Below the pieces are notes generated by a model. The model saw only the letters and a list, made by a program, of their open reading frames with translations. It ran no database searches and was not told the DNA's origin. From contig NZ_JAUQTB010000003.1 of NCBI RefSeq assembly GCF_030580655.1, positions 434,001-498,000 on the forward strand: a stretch of 64,000 bases of DNA, read 5' to 3'. Position 1 is the stretch's first letter. Every line of letters starts with the position of its first letter. Source of the DNA: Paenibacillus lacisoli. Its GTDB lineage: Bacteria; Bacillota; Bacilli; Paenibacillales; Paenibacillaceae. A program made the translations under genes and the position numbers. This document shows, piece by piece, positions 26,305 to 35,091 of the stretch.

Positions 26305-28335
26305 ATGAAAGCAGCGGTTTATGCGGTTAAAGCCGGAGAGCGCCGGGAGGTTAGGGTCTCCCTGGATTTGCAGGTTGATCTACGTTGGTGGCGAAGCCGC
26401 CCCGGCCGGGAGGTGCAGGAGATGCTGCTGCTGAGCAGCGGCATGCCGCTGGGATGGGCGGTAAAGCTGGCGGAGCATGGCTGGGGGGAGTTCGGTAAAA
26501 CCCGACCCCGTAAAGAGAGAATCGATCAAGACAGATGGAGTCAAGACCAGGTGGATAAGCCGGAGAAGGGACGGTGGCAGTCCTGGGTAGAGGATGTCCT
26601 GCAGACAGAGCTTCAGGCTGAGCCTGTCGGCAGGCGGCGAAAGCTGCTCGGCATGAACCTGCTGGATCTGAATAGAACGGTGCAGGATGATGGTCTGCTC
26701 TCCCCAGAATGTACTGGCTGGGACCAGAGCGTACTCGCTCCCGATGTGCTGGATTCTACGCAGGCATGGGAGCGGCTGCAGGCCGCAGCGGATCAGCTGG
26801 CCGCTCTGCTGGCCGGGCGCCAGCTGCTCGTGCCCGAGCTCGCTGCGCTGCTCAGCGACACCGCGCCGCCCTGGGCCGGCGCCTGGCGCTCTGCCGCGCA
26901 GCTCGCGCACGTGCAGGGCCGGCTGTCGTATGCCGCCGGCCTCAGCGGGGCCGCGCCCGGCCGCCGCGGCCTGGTGCGCTGCCGGCGCTGCGGCAGCGGG
27001 CAGCTCCGCCGCACGGCATGTGCCGCGTGCGGCTCGGCGGCTTGCGCCTACTGCGAGGCCTGCCTCGCGCTCGGGCGCAGCCGCGCTTGTGCGCTGCTGC
27101 TGAGCAGCGCAGCGCCGGGGCCGGCCGTGCACAACGGCACGGCCGGGACGCCCCCCACCGAGGTCCTGGACCGGTGGGGGCTCAGCCCCGCGCAGCGAGC
27201 GGCGGCGGCCGCTGCGCTGGCTTTTGTGGCACGGCCGCCTGGGGCAGGCCGTGCCGAGCCGCCGCGCTCTGCTCGCGCGGCGGGGGTGGTGCAGGCGCTG
27301 GTGCAGCGCGCGCGCCGGGCTTCGTCTCACCGTTTGGCGCCCTCACCGCCGCGCTTTCTGCTCTGGGCGGTGACAGGGGCTGGTAAGACGGAGATGATCT
27401 TTCCGCTCCTGGCCGATGTGTTGGAGCGGGGCGGCCGGGCGCTCGTAGCGACGCCGCGGCGGGATGTGGTGCTGGAGCTGGCGCCCCGGCTCGCCAAAGC
27501 CTTTCCCTCCTCGCCGCCCGTGACGCTCTACGGCGGCAGTCCGGAGCGCTGGCGGCAGGGGGAGTTAATGCTGGCGACGACCCACCAGCTGATGCGGTTC
27601 CGGCATGCGTTTGATCTCGTCATTATCGACGAGCTGGATGCGTTTCCCTATCATAATGACCCCATGCTGGCTTACGCTGCGCAGCAGGCATGCCGGCCGT
27701 ATGGCAAGTTCATTTATCTCTCCGCGACGCCGCCGGCCGAACTGCAGCGTGAGGCAGCTCGGGGAAGGCTGTCTCATGCCAAAGTCCCGGTCCGCTTTCA
27801 TCGTCATCCGCTGCCGGTGCCGATGCGAATTACCATGAACCCGGTTGCTTCATGCCTGCGCCGCGGCCAGCTGCCTCTTGCGCTGGTGCGTGCGCTTCGG
27901 CGTTCGGTGGAACGCGGAGCGCAGCTGTTTGTCTTCGCGACCCGCATTGCGCAGATAACGCCGCTCACACAGCTCCTGGCACGCCATCTCCCTGGTATTT
28001 CCATAGCGGGCACTTCTTCCGAGGATACAGCGCGTTCCGAGAAGGTGGCGGCTTTTCGCAGCAGGGAGATCCGTCTGCTCGTGACGACTACGATTCTGGA
28101 AAGGGGTGTCACGGTGCCGAAGAGCGACGTATTTATTCTGGATGCGGACAGCAGCCTGTTCGATGAGGCATCGCTCGTGCAGATGAGCGGCCGGGCTGGT
28201 CGCGCCAAGGATGACCCTGCGGGTAACGTAGTGTTCGCTTCACCGCAGTGGACCCGGGGGCAAAAGCAGGCGGTCGCCCAGATCAAGCGTATGAACCGGA
28301 TCGCGCGGAAGCAGGGGTATTTAAGAGAGAGATGA
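26305..28335 (+). CDS. comFA: Competence DNA-uptake helicase ComFA
   Basis: 676 aa, ATG start behind GGGGGAGG. Domain order: an N-terminal region without clear homology (1-220), a cysteine-rich zinc-binding module (about 225-262, RCRRCGSG, CAACGSAACAYCEAC), a DEAD-box core with Walker A AVTGAGKTE (near 355), IIDELDAFPY (near 440), YLSATPPA (near 471), and the helicase C domain ending QMSGRAGRAKDDPAGNVVF. ComFA is the ATPase that pulls single-stranded DNA through ComEC at the membrane. B. subtilis ComFA is about 460 aa; the extra length is N-terminal. Bases about 26780-27350 are strikingly GC-rich with Ala/Arg-rich coding, unlike the flanks. Here comFA is separated from comFC by a proline-catabolism cluster. 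Confidence 0.93.
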   Translation: MKAAVYAVKAGERREVRVSLDLQVDLRWWRSRPGREVQEMLLLSSGMPLGWAVKLAEHGWGEFGKTRPRKERIDQDRWSQDQVDKPEKGRWQSWVEDVLQTELQAEPVGRRRKLLGMNLLDLNRTVQDDGLLSPECTGWDQSVLAPDVLDSTQAWERLQAAADQLAALLAGRQLLVPELAALLSDTAPPWAGAWRSAAQLAHVQGRLSYAAGLSGAAPGRRGLVRCRRCGSGQLRRTACAACGSAACAYCEACLALGRSRACALLLSSAAPGPAVHNGTAGTPPTEVLDRWGLSPAQRAAAAAALAFVARPPGAGRAEPPRSARAAGVVQALVQRARRASSHRLAPSPPRFLLWAVTGAGKTEMIFPLLADVLERGGRALVATPRRDVVLELAPRLAKAFPSSPPVTLYGGSPERWRQGELMLATTHQLMRFRHAFDLVIIDELDAFPYHNDPMLAYAAQQACRPYGKFIYLSATPPAELQREAARGRLSHAKVPVRFHRHPLPVPMRITMNPVASCLRRGQLPLALVRALRRSVERGAQLFVFATRIAQITPLTQLLARHLPGISIAGTSSEDTARSEKVAAFRSREIRLLVTTTILERGVTVPKSDVFILDADSSLFDEASLVQMSGRAGRAKDDPAGNVVFASPQWTRGQKQAVAQIKRMNRIARKQGYLRER

Positions 28336-28572
28336 TACATTTGGATTTAGACAAGAAAGAGGGCGTTTGATCTTCCAGAATGCAAAAGTCGGCGGGATAG
28401 ACAGATGGGGATGGGTGATCAGGGGCAGCTTCATTAGAAGAGGAGCGGGAATCTATCGTTTCCCAAAAAACAGATCAGGCGGTTATCGTTCTTGACCGAT
28501 GCAGTTCTTAGCTATCCCATAAAGCTCAACACCTTTAAAGCTTTGCCTAGTCAAGTGAATCTCTCTTTTATT

Positions 28573-28799
28573 GTCTCTAATTCGCGGACATTTTTTGGAG
28601 TTTGCCTATCAAATAGTGGACACTTATTTCACAACAACATACTAACGCCTCCAATCTCCCAACCACTACATACAGAAAACTTTAAACCAAAATACGCATA
28701 TCTAGTGTCTGTCTTCTTAGGGAGAGTTTATGGTTCAGATTCGTACAATGTCCACCTTTTGAAAGACATTTCCCATACATTTGTCCGCGATCAAGAGAC
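28573..28799. mobile_element. Possible MITE or transposon-end relic with nested inverted repeats
   Basis: Outer ends are GTCTCT-AAT-TCGCGGACA (28573-28590) and TGTCCGCGA-TCA-AGAGAC (28782-28799), inverted and 15/18 identical. Inside them GTGGACA (28616-28622) and TGTCCAC (28749-28755) form a second inverted pair at nearly the same distance from each end (25 and 26 nt), each with an adjacent TCAAA or its complement. Such double sites are typical of transposase-binding ends. The 126-bp middle is AT-rich and has no credible gene. No target-site duplication was identified. It lies in the 540-bp gap between comFA and the convergent activator gene; nothing else was seen in that gap. Confidence 0.45.
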
Positions 28800-28875
28800 T
28801 CGGAGCTTATCTTCAAGTAGGGCCGGCGAATTGGGCAGGTCTTCATTCTTCATTAGCAATGAAAGCGGCCGTTCA

Positions 28876-30648
28876 TCATTGAATCTCGTGCTCCCGCATC
28901 TTGTTGTACAGCGTCCCCCGTGAAATACCGAGTAGGCGGGCAGCGGCAGCCTTGTTCCCAAAGGTCCGATGAAGTGCATCCCGAATCTGCTGAACCTCAT
29001 CTGCAGGAGGAGACTCGATGTCCGAGCTGTCCTCTACGTGGTAATTCGGCGCTGTGCCGGATGGCAGTCCGGCATCAGCTGGTTCTTCATCACTGCCAGC
29101 CAGGGGCAAATGCTCGCGCTGCAGAGCAATCGGCAGATGCTCCAGCAGCAATTGGTCACCATCGCTCAGGATCACACAGCGCTCGATCACACTCCGCAGC
29201 TCGGACAGGTTGCCCGGCCATTCGTATCGGATCAGAGCGTGCATCGCCGCCGGGTCCACCTGCAGGATCGGCTTCTGATGCTGAACCGCATATTCCCTGA
29301 CGTACATCGGAACGAGGGCAGAGATATCCTCGCGTCGTCTGCGCAGCGGCGGCAGATAGATCGATACGACATTCAGAGCGTAGTACAGATCCTGACGGAA
29401 CTGCTTGTGCTGAACCATCTGCTCCAGATCCTGCTCGACAGCGGCAATCAGACGAACCGACGTAGGAACAGCCTCTTCTCCGCCGGTGCGAACGACCGAC
29501 TTTTGCTGCAGGGTACGGTACAGCCTGGCCTGAAGCTCCGGCGGAAGGAGATCCAGCTCATTCAGGAAAAGGGTTCCGTGAGCACACAGCTCCAGCTTCC
29601 CGGGTCGGCCGCTGCCGTCCCCGGAGAAGGCGCCGCCCTGATAGCCGAATAATTCTGTTTCCAGCAGCCCTGCCGGCATGGCACCACAGTTGATGACATG
29701 GAAAGGACCCTGGGTCCGCGGGCTGGCCTGATGAATCATGCGTGCAAGATGCTCCTTGCCGACACCATTTTCACCAATCAGCAGAACTGGATTGTCCTCT
29801 TTGGCGATTTTTTTGGCTAAACGGATGGCGGTTCCCATCGTTTCTCCACGAGCCTGGATCACGGCAAACGGATCTTCCTCCGTGCGTTCCCGCTTCAGCC
29901 TGTGCACATGTACCGTCGACAGCTCATCGTTCAGCCGCACCAGCTGGGTAATATCCTGTTCAGCGGCGATACCGCCGATAATATGGCCTTTCTCATCGGT
30001 GATGGGGGAGGCGTTAATCAGCACATGCGTATGCTCCCGCGGGCGGTGGTAGGTATGACGCAGCATTCTTCCCTCATCGAGGAGACCCAGCACAACGACA
30101 GCAGCCGGATCAAAATGCTCACCAATGACTTTTCCCAGAATCTGATCCTTGGGTATACCATACAGCTCCTCTGCCGCCGCATTCCATACGATAACGGTGC
30201 CGTTCCGGTCCACGGCGGTTACCGCATCAGTTACGGTGTCGGCCAGACCGGCAAAATACGAGGACAGCTCCACGTTTCGCTGCGCAGCGGTCCTCATCAG
30301 CTCACTGGGCAGCAAATACCCGGCGGGGATGCCATCCGGCTGCAGCAGCATAATCGGTCTTTGAAGACTGCCATGAATGCTTGCAAGACCGTCCCAGCCC
30401 AAAGGTTCACGATAAGGGAGCGCTGGTGAAGAGAGGACGCCTTCATGGGCACACAAAGCACGCAGTGACATCTCCGGATTTAACTCGAGCAACCACGCAT
30501 CCTCTTGTGTAAACATATAGTGATTGGACTCCTGGCTAACATAAACGGCTGTCCCTTCCTTCAGGATGCGGCTTGCTTCCAGGAAGGAAGATTCTGCAGG
30601 CAGTTCCGTCCAGCGGGTATGTACTATAAAATGCTCATCTATAAACAT
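28876..30648 (-). CDS. PAS-AAA+ sigma-54-type transcriptional activator, probable regulator of put genes
   Basis: 590 aa, ATG at 30648 with AAAGAGGT upstream. Residues 1-125 are an unassigned sensor part, followed by a PAS domain (about 133-235), an AAA+ domain (about 262-500) with Walker A GENGVGKE (292-299), and a Fis-type HTH (about 550-588, NKAAAARLLGISRGTLYNKM). The architecture is that of RocR-like enhancer-binding proteins. Two key motifs are off-consensus: GAFTGA reads GAFSGD (339-344), and the Walker B aspartate is replaced (TLFLNELD for TLFLDEIG). It is divergent from putB with a 246-bp shared control region, so it most likely senses proline or a product and controls putB-putC. Whether it still works with sigma-54 is uncertain. 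Confidence 0.88.
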   Translation of the reverse strand: MFIDEHFIVHTRWTELPAESSFLEASRILKEGTAVYVSQESNHYMFTQEDAWLLELNPEMSLRALCAHEGVLSSPALPYREPLGWDGLASIHGSLQRPIMLLQPDGIPAGYLLPSELMRTAAQRNVELSSYFAGLADTVTDAVTAVDRNGTVIVWNAAAEELYGIPKDQILGKVIGEHFDPAAVVVLGLLDEGRMLRHTYHRPREHTHVLINASPITDEKGHIIGGIAAEQDITQLVRLNDELSTVHVHRLKRERTEEDPFAVIQARGETMGTAIRLAKKIAKEDNPVLLIGENGVGKEHLARMIHQASPRTQGPFHVINCGAMPAGLLETELFGYQGGAFSGDGSGRPGKLELCAHGTLFLNELDLLPPELQARLYRTLQQKSVVRTGGEEAVPTSVRLIAAVEQDLEQMVQHKQFRQDLYYALNVVSIYLPPLRRRREDISALVPMYVREYAVQHQKPILQVDPAAMHALIRYEWPGNLSELRSVIERCVILSDGDQLLLEHLPIALQREHLPLAGSDEEPADAGLPSGTAPNYHVEDSSDIESPPADEVQQIRDALHRTFGNKAAAARLLGISRGTLYNKMREHEIQ

Positions 30649-30780
30649 AAGAGACCTCTTTTATCCTAAATGAATTGATTTTTCAATAAATAGTTTTGAC
30701 AAATCTAACATGAAATGAACACTTTATCAATCATGAACGACGTTTATCCATGAGAATAACCTCCACTAATTATACATATA

Positions 30781-30816
30781 TGTTCAAAATAAATGAAAAT
30801 TATGAATTTTTGAACA
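30781..30816. promoter_or_regulatory. Perfect dyad, candidate activator or operator site of putB
   Basis: TGTTCAAAA (30781-30789) and TTTTGAACA (30808-30816) are perfect inverted repeats 18 nt apart in the intergenic region between the divergent activator and putB, directly upstream of the putB promoter candidate. Confidence 0.5.
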
Positions 30817-30822
30817 ATAATG

Positions 30823-30851
30823 TGTACAAATCATGATCCGCCGTGTATCTT
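30823..30851 (+). promoter_or_regulatory. Weak sigma-A promoter candidate of putB
   Basis: TGTACA (30823-30828), 17 nt, TATCTT (30846-30851). Both boxes match four of six bases. No GG-N10-GC sigma-54 element was found in the region. Confidence 0.35.
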
Positions 30852-30894
30852 ATTAACAAGTTCTTTGCACTTGACACATGGAGGCTGGATGTCT

Positions 30895-31809
30895 ATGGAA
30901 GTGTTAATGCGCAATATGTTTCAGAAGCTGGGCAAGAGCCGTTTCGCCAACCGGTTAGCCAAGAAATATGGACTGCGGTTTGGCGCTTCCCGGTTTGTGG
31001 CCGGAGATACCATTGCCAAGGCGATTGAGAAGGTAGCACAGTTTAACGAGGATGGACGGGTGGTGACGCTTGATCATTTGGGGGAGTTTGTATTCAATGA
31101 GCAGGAAGCGGTCGAATCCGCCGGGATGTGCCTTCGCACACTGGATGCCATTGCCCAGCGGGGGGTTCACTCTAATCTATCGGTCAAAATGACTTCCCTT
31201 GGACTTGGTCTCAGCCGGGAGCTGTGTATGCGGAACATGCGAATGATTCTGAACCGTGCCCGGGAATACGGCAATTTTGTCCGGATCGATATGGAGGATT
31301 ACCCCTATTGTCAGACATCCATAGACATCTATCGGGAACTCCGTGGCGATTATGACAATGTGGGCATCGTGCTCCAGGCTTATCTTTACAGGACGGAACA
31401 GGATATTGAAGATTTGAAGGAGCTGCGCGCCAATCTTCGTCTCGTCAAGGGGGCGTATAAGGAGCCAGCCGAGGTTGCTTTCCCGAATAAAAAAGACGTG
31501 GACGACAATTACCGCCGGATCATTGAACAGCACCTGCTGAACGGGAATTACACTGCCGTTGCCAGTCATGATGAGGCCATCATTGAACATGTTAAATCCT
31601 TTGTGAAGGCTAAAGAGATTCCCGGTCATCAATTTGAGTTCCAGATGCTGTACGGGATCTGTGAAGATCTGCAGAAGCGGCTGGTACAGGAGGGGTACAA
31701 GGTGCGCGTGTACGTTCCTTACGGGATCGACTGGTTTGGCTATTTCATGAGAAGGCTCGCGGAGCGGCCGGCCAACGTATGGTTTGTTCTGAAGAATATG
31801 TTCAAATAG
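30895..31809 (+). CDS. putB: Proline dehydrogenase PutB
   Basis: 304 aa. Start ATG 30895 is 10 nt after GGAGG (30880-30884); ATG 30889 is 4 nt after it and is an alternative. The protein follows Gram-positive PutB/FadM along its length: VTLDHLGEF, SVKMTSLGLG, IDMEDYPYCQTSIDIYRELR, VLQAYLYRTEQDIEDL, RLVKGAYKEP, ASHDEAIIEHV, FEFQMLYGI, VYVPYGIDWFGYFMRRLAER. It is an FAD enzyme of TIM-barrel fold that oxidises proline to pyrroline-5-carboxylate at the membrane face. The next gene completes the path to glutamate. Confidence 0.96.
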   Translation: MEVLMRNMFQKLGKSRFANRLAKKYGLRFGASRFVAGDTIAKAIEKVAQFNEDGRVVTLDHLGEFVFNEQEAVESAGMCLRTLDAIAQRGVHSNLSVKMTSLGLGLSRELCMRNMRMILNRAREYGNFVRIDMEDYPYCQTSIDIYRELRGDYDNVGIVLQAYLYRTEQDIEDLKELRANLRLVKGAYKEPAEVAFPNKKDVDDNYRRIIEQHLLNGNYTAVASHDEAIIEHVKSFVKAKEIPGHQFEFQMLYGICEDLQKRLVQEGYKVRVYVPYGIDWFGYFMRRLAERPANVWFVLKNMFK

Positions 31810-31874
31810 CAGCAGTCTGCATCAGGCCAAATGAATAGTTCCATAAAGCATGTCCAATCGGGAGGAGAATGTTT

Positions 31875-33443
31875 ATGAATTTGGTGACACAAGCGGTTCC
31901 TTTTGCCAACGAGGCTTTTGTGGATTTTACCAAGGAAGAGAACCGGGCGGCCATGCAGGCTGCGCTTAACAAGGTGAAAAGTGAATTGGGTCAAACCTAC
32001 CCCCTGCATATCGGGACAGAGACCATCGTCACAGAACAGCTTATCACTTCAATTAATCCGGGCAATACCGGTGAGGTCATCGGATATGTCAGCAAAGCAG
32101 ACCAGTCCTTGGCCGAGAAGGCCATGCAGACGGCGTTGACCACCTTCGAGACATGGAAAAAGGTTCCCGCAGCGGAACGTGCCCAATACCTGTTCAAGGC
32201 CGCCTCCCTTATGCGTGAACGTAAATTTGAATTTTCGGCCTGGATGGTGCTGGAGGCAGGCAAAAACTGGGCTGAAGCCGATGCGGATACAGCGGAAGCT
32301 ATTGATTTTATGGAGTTTTATGCCCGGGAAGCGATTCGTCTCAGTGAAAATAATGAGCACATGCCGCTGACGCCAGTGGCTGGTGAGGAAAACCGTCTGT
32401 CTTACATTCCACTGGGTGTGGGCGTGGTCATCCCGCCGTGGAATTTTCCATTAGCCATTACAGTGGGCATGACGACAGCGGCAGTCGTTTCGGGGAATAC
32501 GGTCCTGCTCAAGCCTGCGTCGACGACGCCGGTCATTGCACATCAATTTATGGCTTTAATGGAAGAGGTTGGACTGCCAGCTGGTGTAATTAACTACATT
32601 CCGGGCAGCGGGGCTGAGGTTGGCGATTATCTGACCACGCATCCGAAGACACGGTTTATCAGTTTCACCGGCTCCAAGGAAGTGGGACTGCGCATTAACA
32701 AACTGGCGTCCGAGACAGCGCCGGGACAGATCTGGATCAAGCGGATCATTGCGGAGATGGGCGGTAAAGACGGCATCGTGGTGGATGAGACGGCAGATCT
32801 GGAGGCAGCAGCACAGGCGATTGTAGCTTCGGCTTTTGGTTTTCAGGGGCAGAAGTGCTCGGCGGGCTCGCGTGCTTTTATCGTGGAATCGGTTTACGAC
32901 GAGATGCTGGGCAAAATCCAGGCGCTGACCGAACAGCTGCAGGTAGGACTGCCTGAAGAGAATTTCACGACAGGTCCGGTCATCGATGAAGGCTCCTACA
33001 ATAAAATTCTGGACTACATTGAGATTGGCAAAAGCGAAGGCCGCCTGCTGACGGGGGGTGACAAGGCAGAGGGCAATGGCTATTATATTCAGCCTACCGT
33101 ATTTGCTGATGTTCATGGCAGGGCGCGGATGATGCAGGAGGAGATCTTCGGACCGGTCCTGGCGATTGGCAAAGCGAAAGATTGGCAGGAAGCGATCGCG
33201 CTTTATAATGATACGGAGTTCGGCCTGACCGGCGCTTTCTTTTCGACAGATGAAGACCGGATTGCGGAAGCTTTGAACAACATGCACTGCGGTAACCTGT
33301 ATGTGAACCGTAAATGTACGGGTGCGCTTGTAGGTGCTCATCCATTCGGCGGCTTTAACATGTCGGGGACGGACTCCAAAGCCGGAGGATACGACTATCT
33401 GCTGCTCTTTACCCAGGCTAAGCTGACTTCCCGAAAGAAGTAA
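31875..33443 (+). CDS. putC: L-glutamate gamma-semialdehyde dehydrogenase
   Basis: 522 aa from ATG 31875 (GGAGGAG 7 nt upstream; ATG 31869 is too close to it). Aldehyde dehydrogenase family of RocA/PutC type: [34 protein letters not shown] with the catalytic-base glutamate, [14 protein letters not shown] with the catalytic cysteine, and [19 protein letters not shown]. It turns glutamate semialdehyde into glutamate with NAD. It follows putB by 65 nt and ends at a strong terminator, so putB-putC is a two-gene operon. RocA of arginine catabolism is the closest alternative; the neighbour makes PutC the better name. Confidence 0.95.
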   Translation: MNLVTQAVPFANEAFVDFTKEENRAAMQAALNKVKSELGQTYPLHIGTETIVTEQLITSINPGNTGEVIGYVSKADQSLAEKAMQTALTTFETWKKVPAAERAQYLFKAASLMRERKFEFSAWMVLEAGKNWAEADADTAEAIDFMEFYAREAIRLSENNEHMPLTPVAGEENRLSYIPLGVGVVIPPWNFPLAITVGMTTAAVVSGNTVLLKPASTTPVIAHQFMALMEEVGLPAGVINYIPGSGAEVGDYLTTHPKTRFISFTGSKEVGLRINKLASETAPGQIWIKRIIAEMGGKDGIVVDETADLEAAAQAIVASAFGFQGQKCSAGSRAFIVESVYDEMLGKIQALTEQLQVGLPEENFTTGPVIDEGSYNKILDYIEIGKSEGRLLTGGDKAEGNGYYIQPTVFADVHGRARMMQEEIFGPVLAIGKAKDWQEAIALYNDTEFGLTGAFFSTDEDRIAEALNNMHCGNLYVNRKCTGALVGAHPFGGFNMSGTDSKAGGYDYLLLFTQAKLTSRKK

Positions 33444-33473
33444 AAGCAGACGAAATGCAGGATTGACGTGAAG

Positions 33474-33507
33474 CACACGTCCGGTTGATGACCGGCGTGT
33501 GTTTTTT
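33474..33507 (+). terminator. Intrinsic terminator after putC
   Basis: CACACGTCCGGT pairs with ACCGGCGTGTG around TGATG, followed by TTTTTT. Shares GTGAAGCACACG and GCGTGTGTTTTTT with the terminator before comFA. Confidence 0.92.
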
Positions 33508-33567
33508 CGTTTTCTTCGGTTGTTTTGTTTTGTGGTGATCAGAGTTTAAAAAAGGAGGCAGCTAATT

Positions 33568-34446
33568 ATGCATTTGGGTTCGGCATGGCATGATCTTCAG
33601 CGGGGACTTCTTCAGCTGCTTGCTCCGGCCAAAGGGGTATGCCTGACCTGTCAGGGTGTGATCACCAGACCGTCCGGCGATATTCCAGGTATATGCGGCC
33701 GATGTGCAGCTCTCATCCCATGGATTCAGTCGATCCGCTGTCCGGACTGCGGCCGGCCGTCAGGCTGTCCGGATTGCCGGCGGGAAGGTACAGCCTTGCG
33801 GGCGTTTGTCTGCAACCGCAGTGCGGTGAGCTATTCGGAGGACATGCGGGCATGGATCGGGAGTTACAAATACCGCGGGAACGAGCGGCTGGCGGATCCT
33901 TTGGCGCATATGCTGGAGAAGGCCTACTTGGCTATGCGGAGGGAGTTCACCGTTTATCGTGAGCTGCATCGCGGGCGGGATGGACAAGGACACGGGATCC
34001 GATTTGGAACAGGCATGACCCGTAATAAATTCTGGCAGGCCGACCTGTTGACGTCTGTGCCGGTCAGTGAGGAGCGGCTGTTGGAGCGGGGGTTCAATCA
34101 GGCCGCGGAATTAGCTCTGCGGCTGGGGCAGCGGCAGCGTATTCCGTGCATGGAGCTGCTTGTGCGCAGCCGGGATACGGGCAAGCAGAGCTTTAAAACA
34201 CGCCGTGAGCGGCTGGAGAGCATGCACAGTGTATTTAAGGTGGACGAAAGAGCTGCAGAAGGGCTGCTTGGACGGGTTAAGCATGGCGAGCTTGGTCAGC
34301 AGGGTCTCCCGCTGCGGATTGTATTAGTGGATGACATCTATACGACAGGCAGTACATTAACGGCTTGCAGCCGGCTGCTGCGGGAGTACATGGAGAAGCA
34401 TGAGATAAGTGCTGAAATCTATGGATTAACCTGGGCCAGAGCTTAG
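33568..34446 (+). CDS. comFC: ComFC phosphoribosyltransferase-like competence protein
   Basis: 292 aa, ATG start behind AAAGGAGG. The N-terminal zinc-finger part has paired cysteines (CLTCQG, CGRC, CPDCGRPSGCPDC), followed by SYSEDMRAWIGSYKYRGN and the type-I PRTase region PVSEERLLERGFNQAAELAL and the PRPP loop IVLVDDIYTTGSTLTAC. ComFC is needed for DNA uptake and works with ComFA and ComFB; the exact reaction is not settled. Orthologues are about 230-240 aa, so this one carries an insert near residues 117-150. It is cut off from comFA by put genes, and comFB is not present between them. Confidence 0.94.
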   Translation: MHLGSAWHDLQRGLLQLLAPAKGVCLTCQGVITRPSGDIPGICGRCAALIPWIQSIRCPDCGRPSGCPDCRREGTALRAFVCNRSAVSYSEDMRAWIGSYKYRGNERLADPLAHMLEKAYLAMRREFTVYRELHRGRDGQGHGIRFGTGMTRNKFWQADLLTSVPVSEERLLERGFNQAAELALRLGQRQRIPCMELLVRSRDTGKQSFKTRRERLESMHSVFKVDERAAEGLLGRVKHGELGQQGLPLRIVLVDDIYTTGSTLTACSRLLREYMEKHEISAEIYGLTWARA

Positions 34447-34539
34447 AAAAATCTTTCGCTTTTATGTACAATGAACAGTGATAACTACGCCTTAAGCATG
34501 GTAATTGTGAAAAGCAAAGCGCATTTTCTGCCAAATATT

Positions 34540-34567
34540 TAACATTATGATAGACGTCATCCGACAT
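34540..34567 (+). promoter_or_regulatory. Weak sigma-D-like element before yvyF
   Basis: TAAC (34540-34543), 16 nt, TCCGACAT (34560-34567). Six of eight -10 bases match GCCGATAT. It is kept only because the spacing equals that of the other five elements in the window. Confidence 0.25.
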
Positions 34568-34626
34568 AATAAAGTATGGTATGTATATTACCAGTTATTA
34601 GTGTGCTTGAAAGGAGCGACAGGGAG

Positions 34627-35028
34627 ATGAATGTAGGTAATTGCCCTCGCTGTGGTAAACTATACGCTTTGAATTTCAAGAATATGTGCCCGGACTGCAT
34701 CAAGGGTGTCGAGAAAGAATATGAGAGATGCGTGGAGTATTTGAGAGAGAAGCGGGGCGCGGATATTCAGGAGTTGTCCGATGCTGTTGAGGTTTCCATC
34801 AAACAGATCACCATCTTCATCAGAGAAGGCCGAATATCCATGAAGGATGCGCCTAATCTGATGTATCCCTGCGAAGTGTGCGGAACACTGATTCGTGAAG
34901 GGAATATGTGCCAATCCTGCCGAGCGAGGCTTACCAAGGACCTTGCGCAAGCAGCAGCAGACCAAGGCCCAAGTGCGAAAGATCATATGGGCACCGGTGC
35001 CTACAAGGCGGTCGACAAATTGCGCTAA
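34627..35028 (+). CDS. yvyF: YvyF-family flagellar operon protein
   Basis: 133 aa from ATG 34627 (AAGGAG 10 nt upstream). Two zinc-ribbon-like knuckles bracket the protein (CPRCGKLY, CPDC near the N-terminus; CEVCGTLI, CQSC near residue 85), with a helix-turn-helix-like middle (SDAVEVSIKQITIFIREGRI). It is the member of this conserved family found upstream of flgM in Bacilli (TIGR03826). Its role is not established; the order comFC-yvyF-flgM is as in B. subtilis. A terminator that contains the flgM promoter follows. Confidence 0.88.
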   Translation: MNVGNCPRCGKLYALNFKNMCPDCIKGVEKEYERCVEYLREKRGADIQELSDAVEVSIKQITIFIREGRISMKDAPNLMYPCEVCGTLIREGNMCQSCRARLTKDLAQAAADQGPSAKDHMGTGAYKAVDKLR

Positions 35029-35063
35029 ACCTAGTACAGTGGTATTAAAAACGTTTCCAGCTA

Positions 35064-35091
35064 TAAAAAATGTTTCAAACGCAGCCGATAA
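35064..35091 (+). promoter_or_regulatory. Sigma-D promoter of the flgM-flgN-flgK-flgL operon
   Basis: TAAA (35064-35067), 16 nt, GCCGATAA (35084-35091). The -10 box is also the left arm of the terminator at 35085-35117. Predicted transcription start is near 35098, inside the hairpin loop. Confidence 0.75.

Noticed and set aside
26380..27386. Overlapping long frames on both strands in the GC-rich part of comFA
   Set aside because: Typical of GC-rich sequence; only the comFA frame has zinc-finger and helicase motifs.
28492..28923. 143-codon plus-strand frame between comFA and the convergent regulator
   Set aside because: No ribosome site or domain, and it spans the inverted-repeat element and the 3' end of the opposite gene.
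30649..30894. Sigma-54 promoter for putB, expected from the neighbouring activator
   Set aside because: The one TTTGCA (30864-30869) lacks GG at the required distance upstream.
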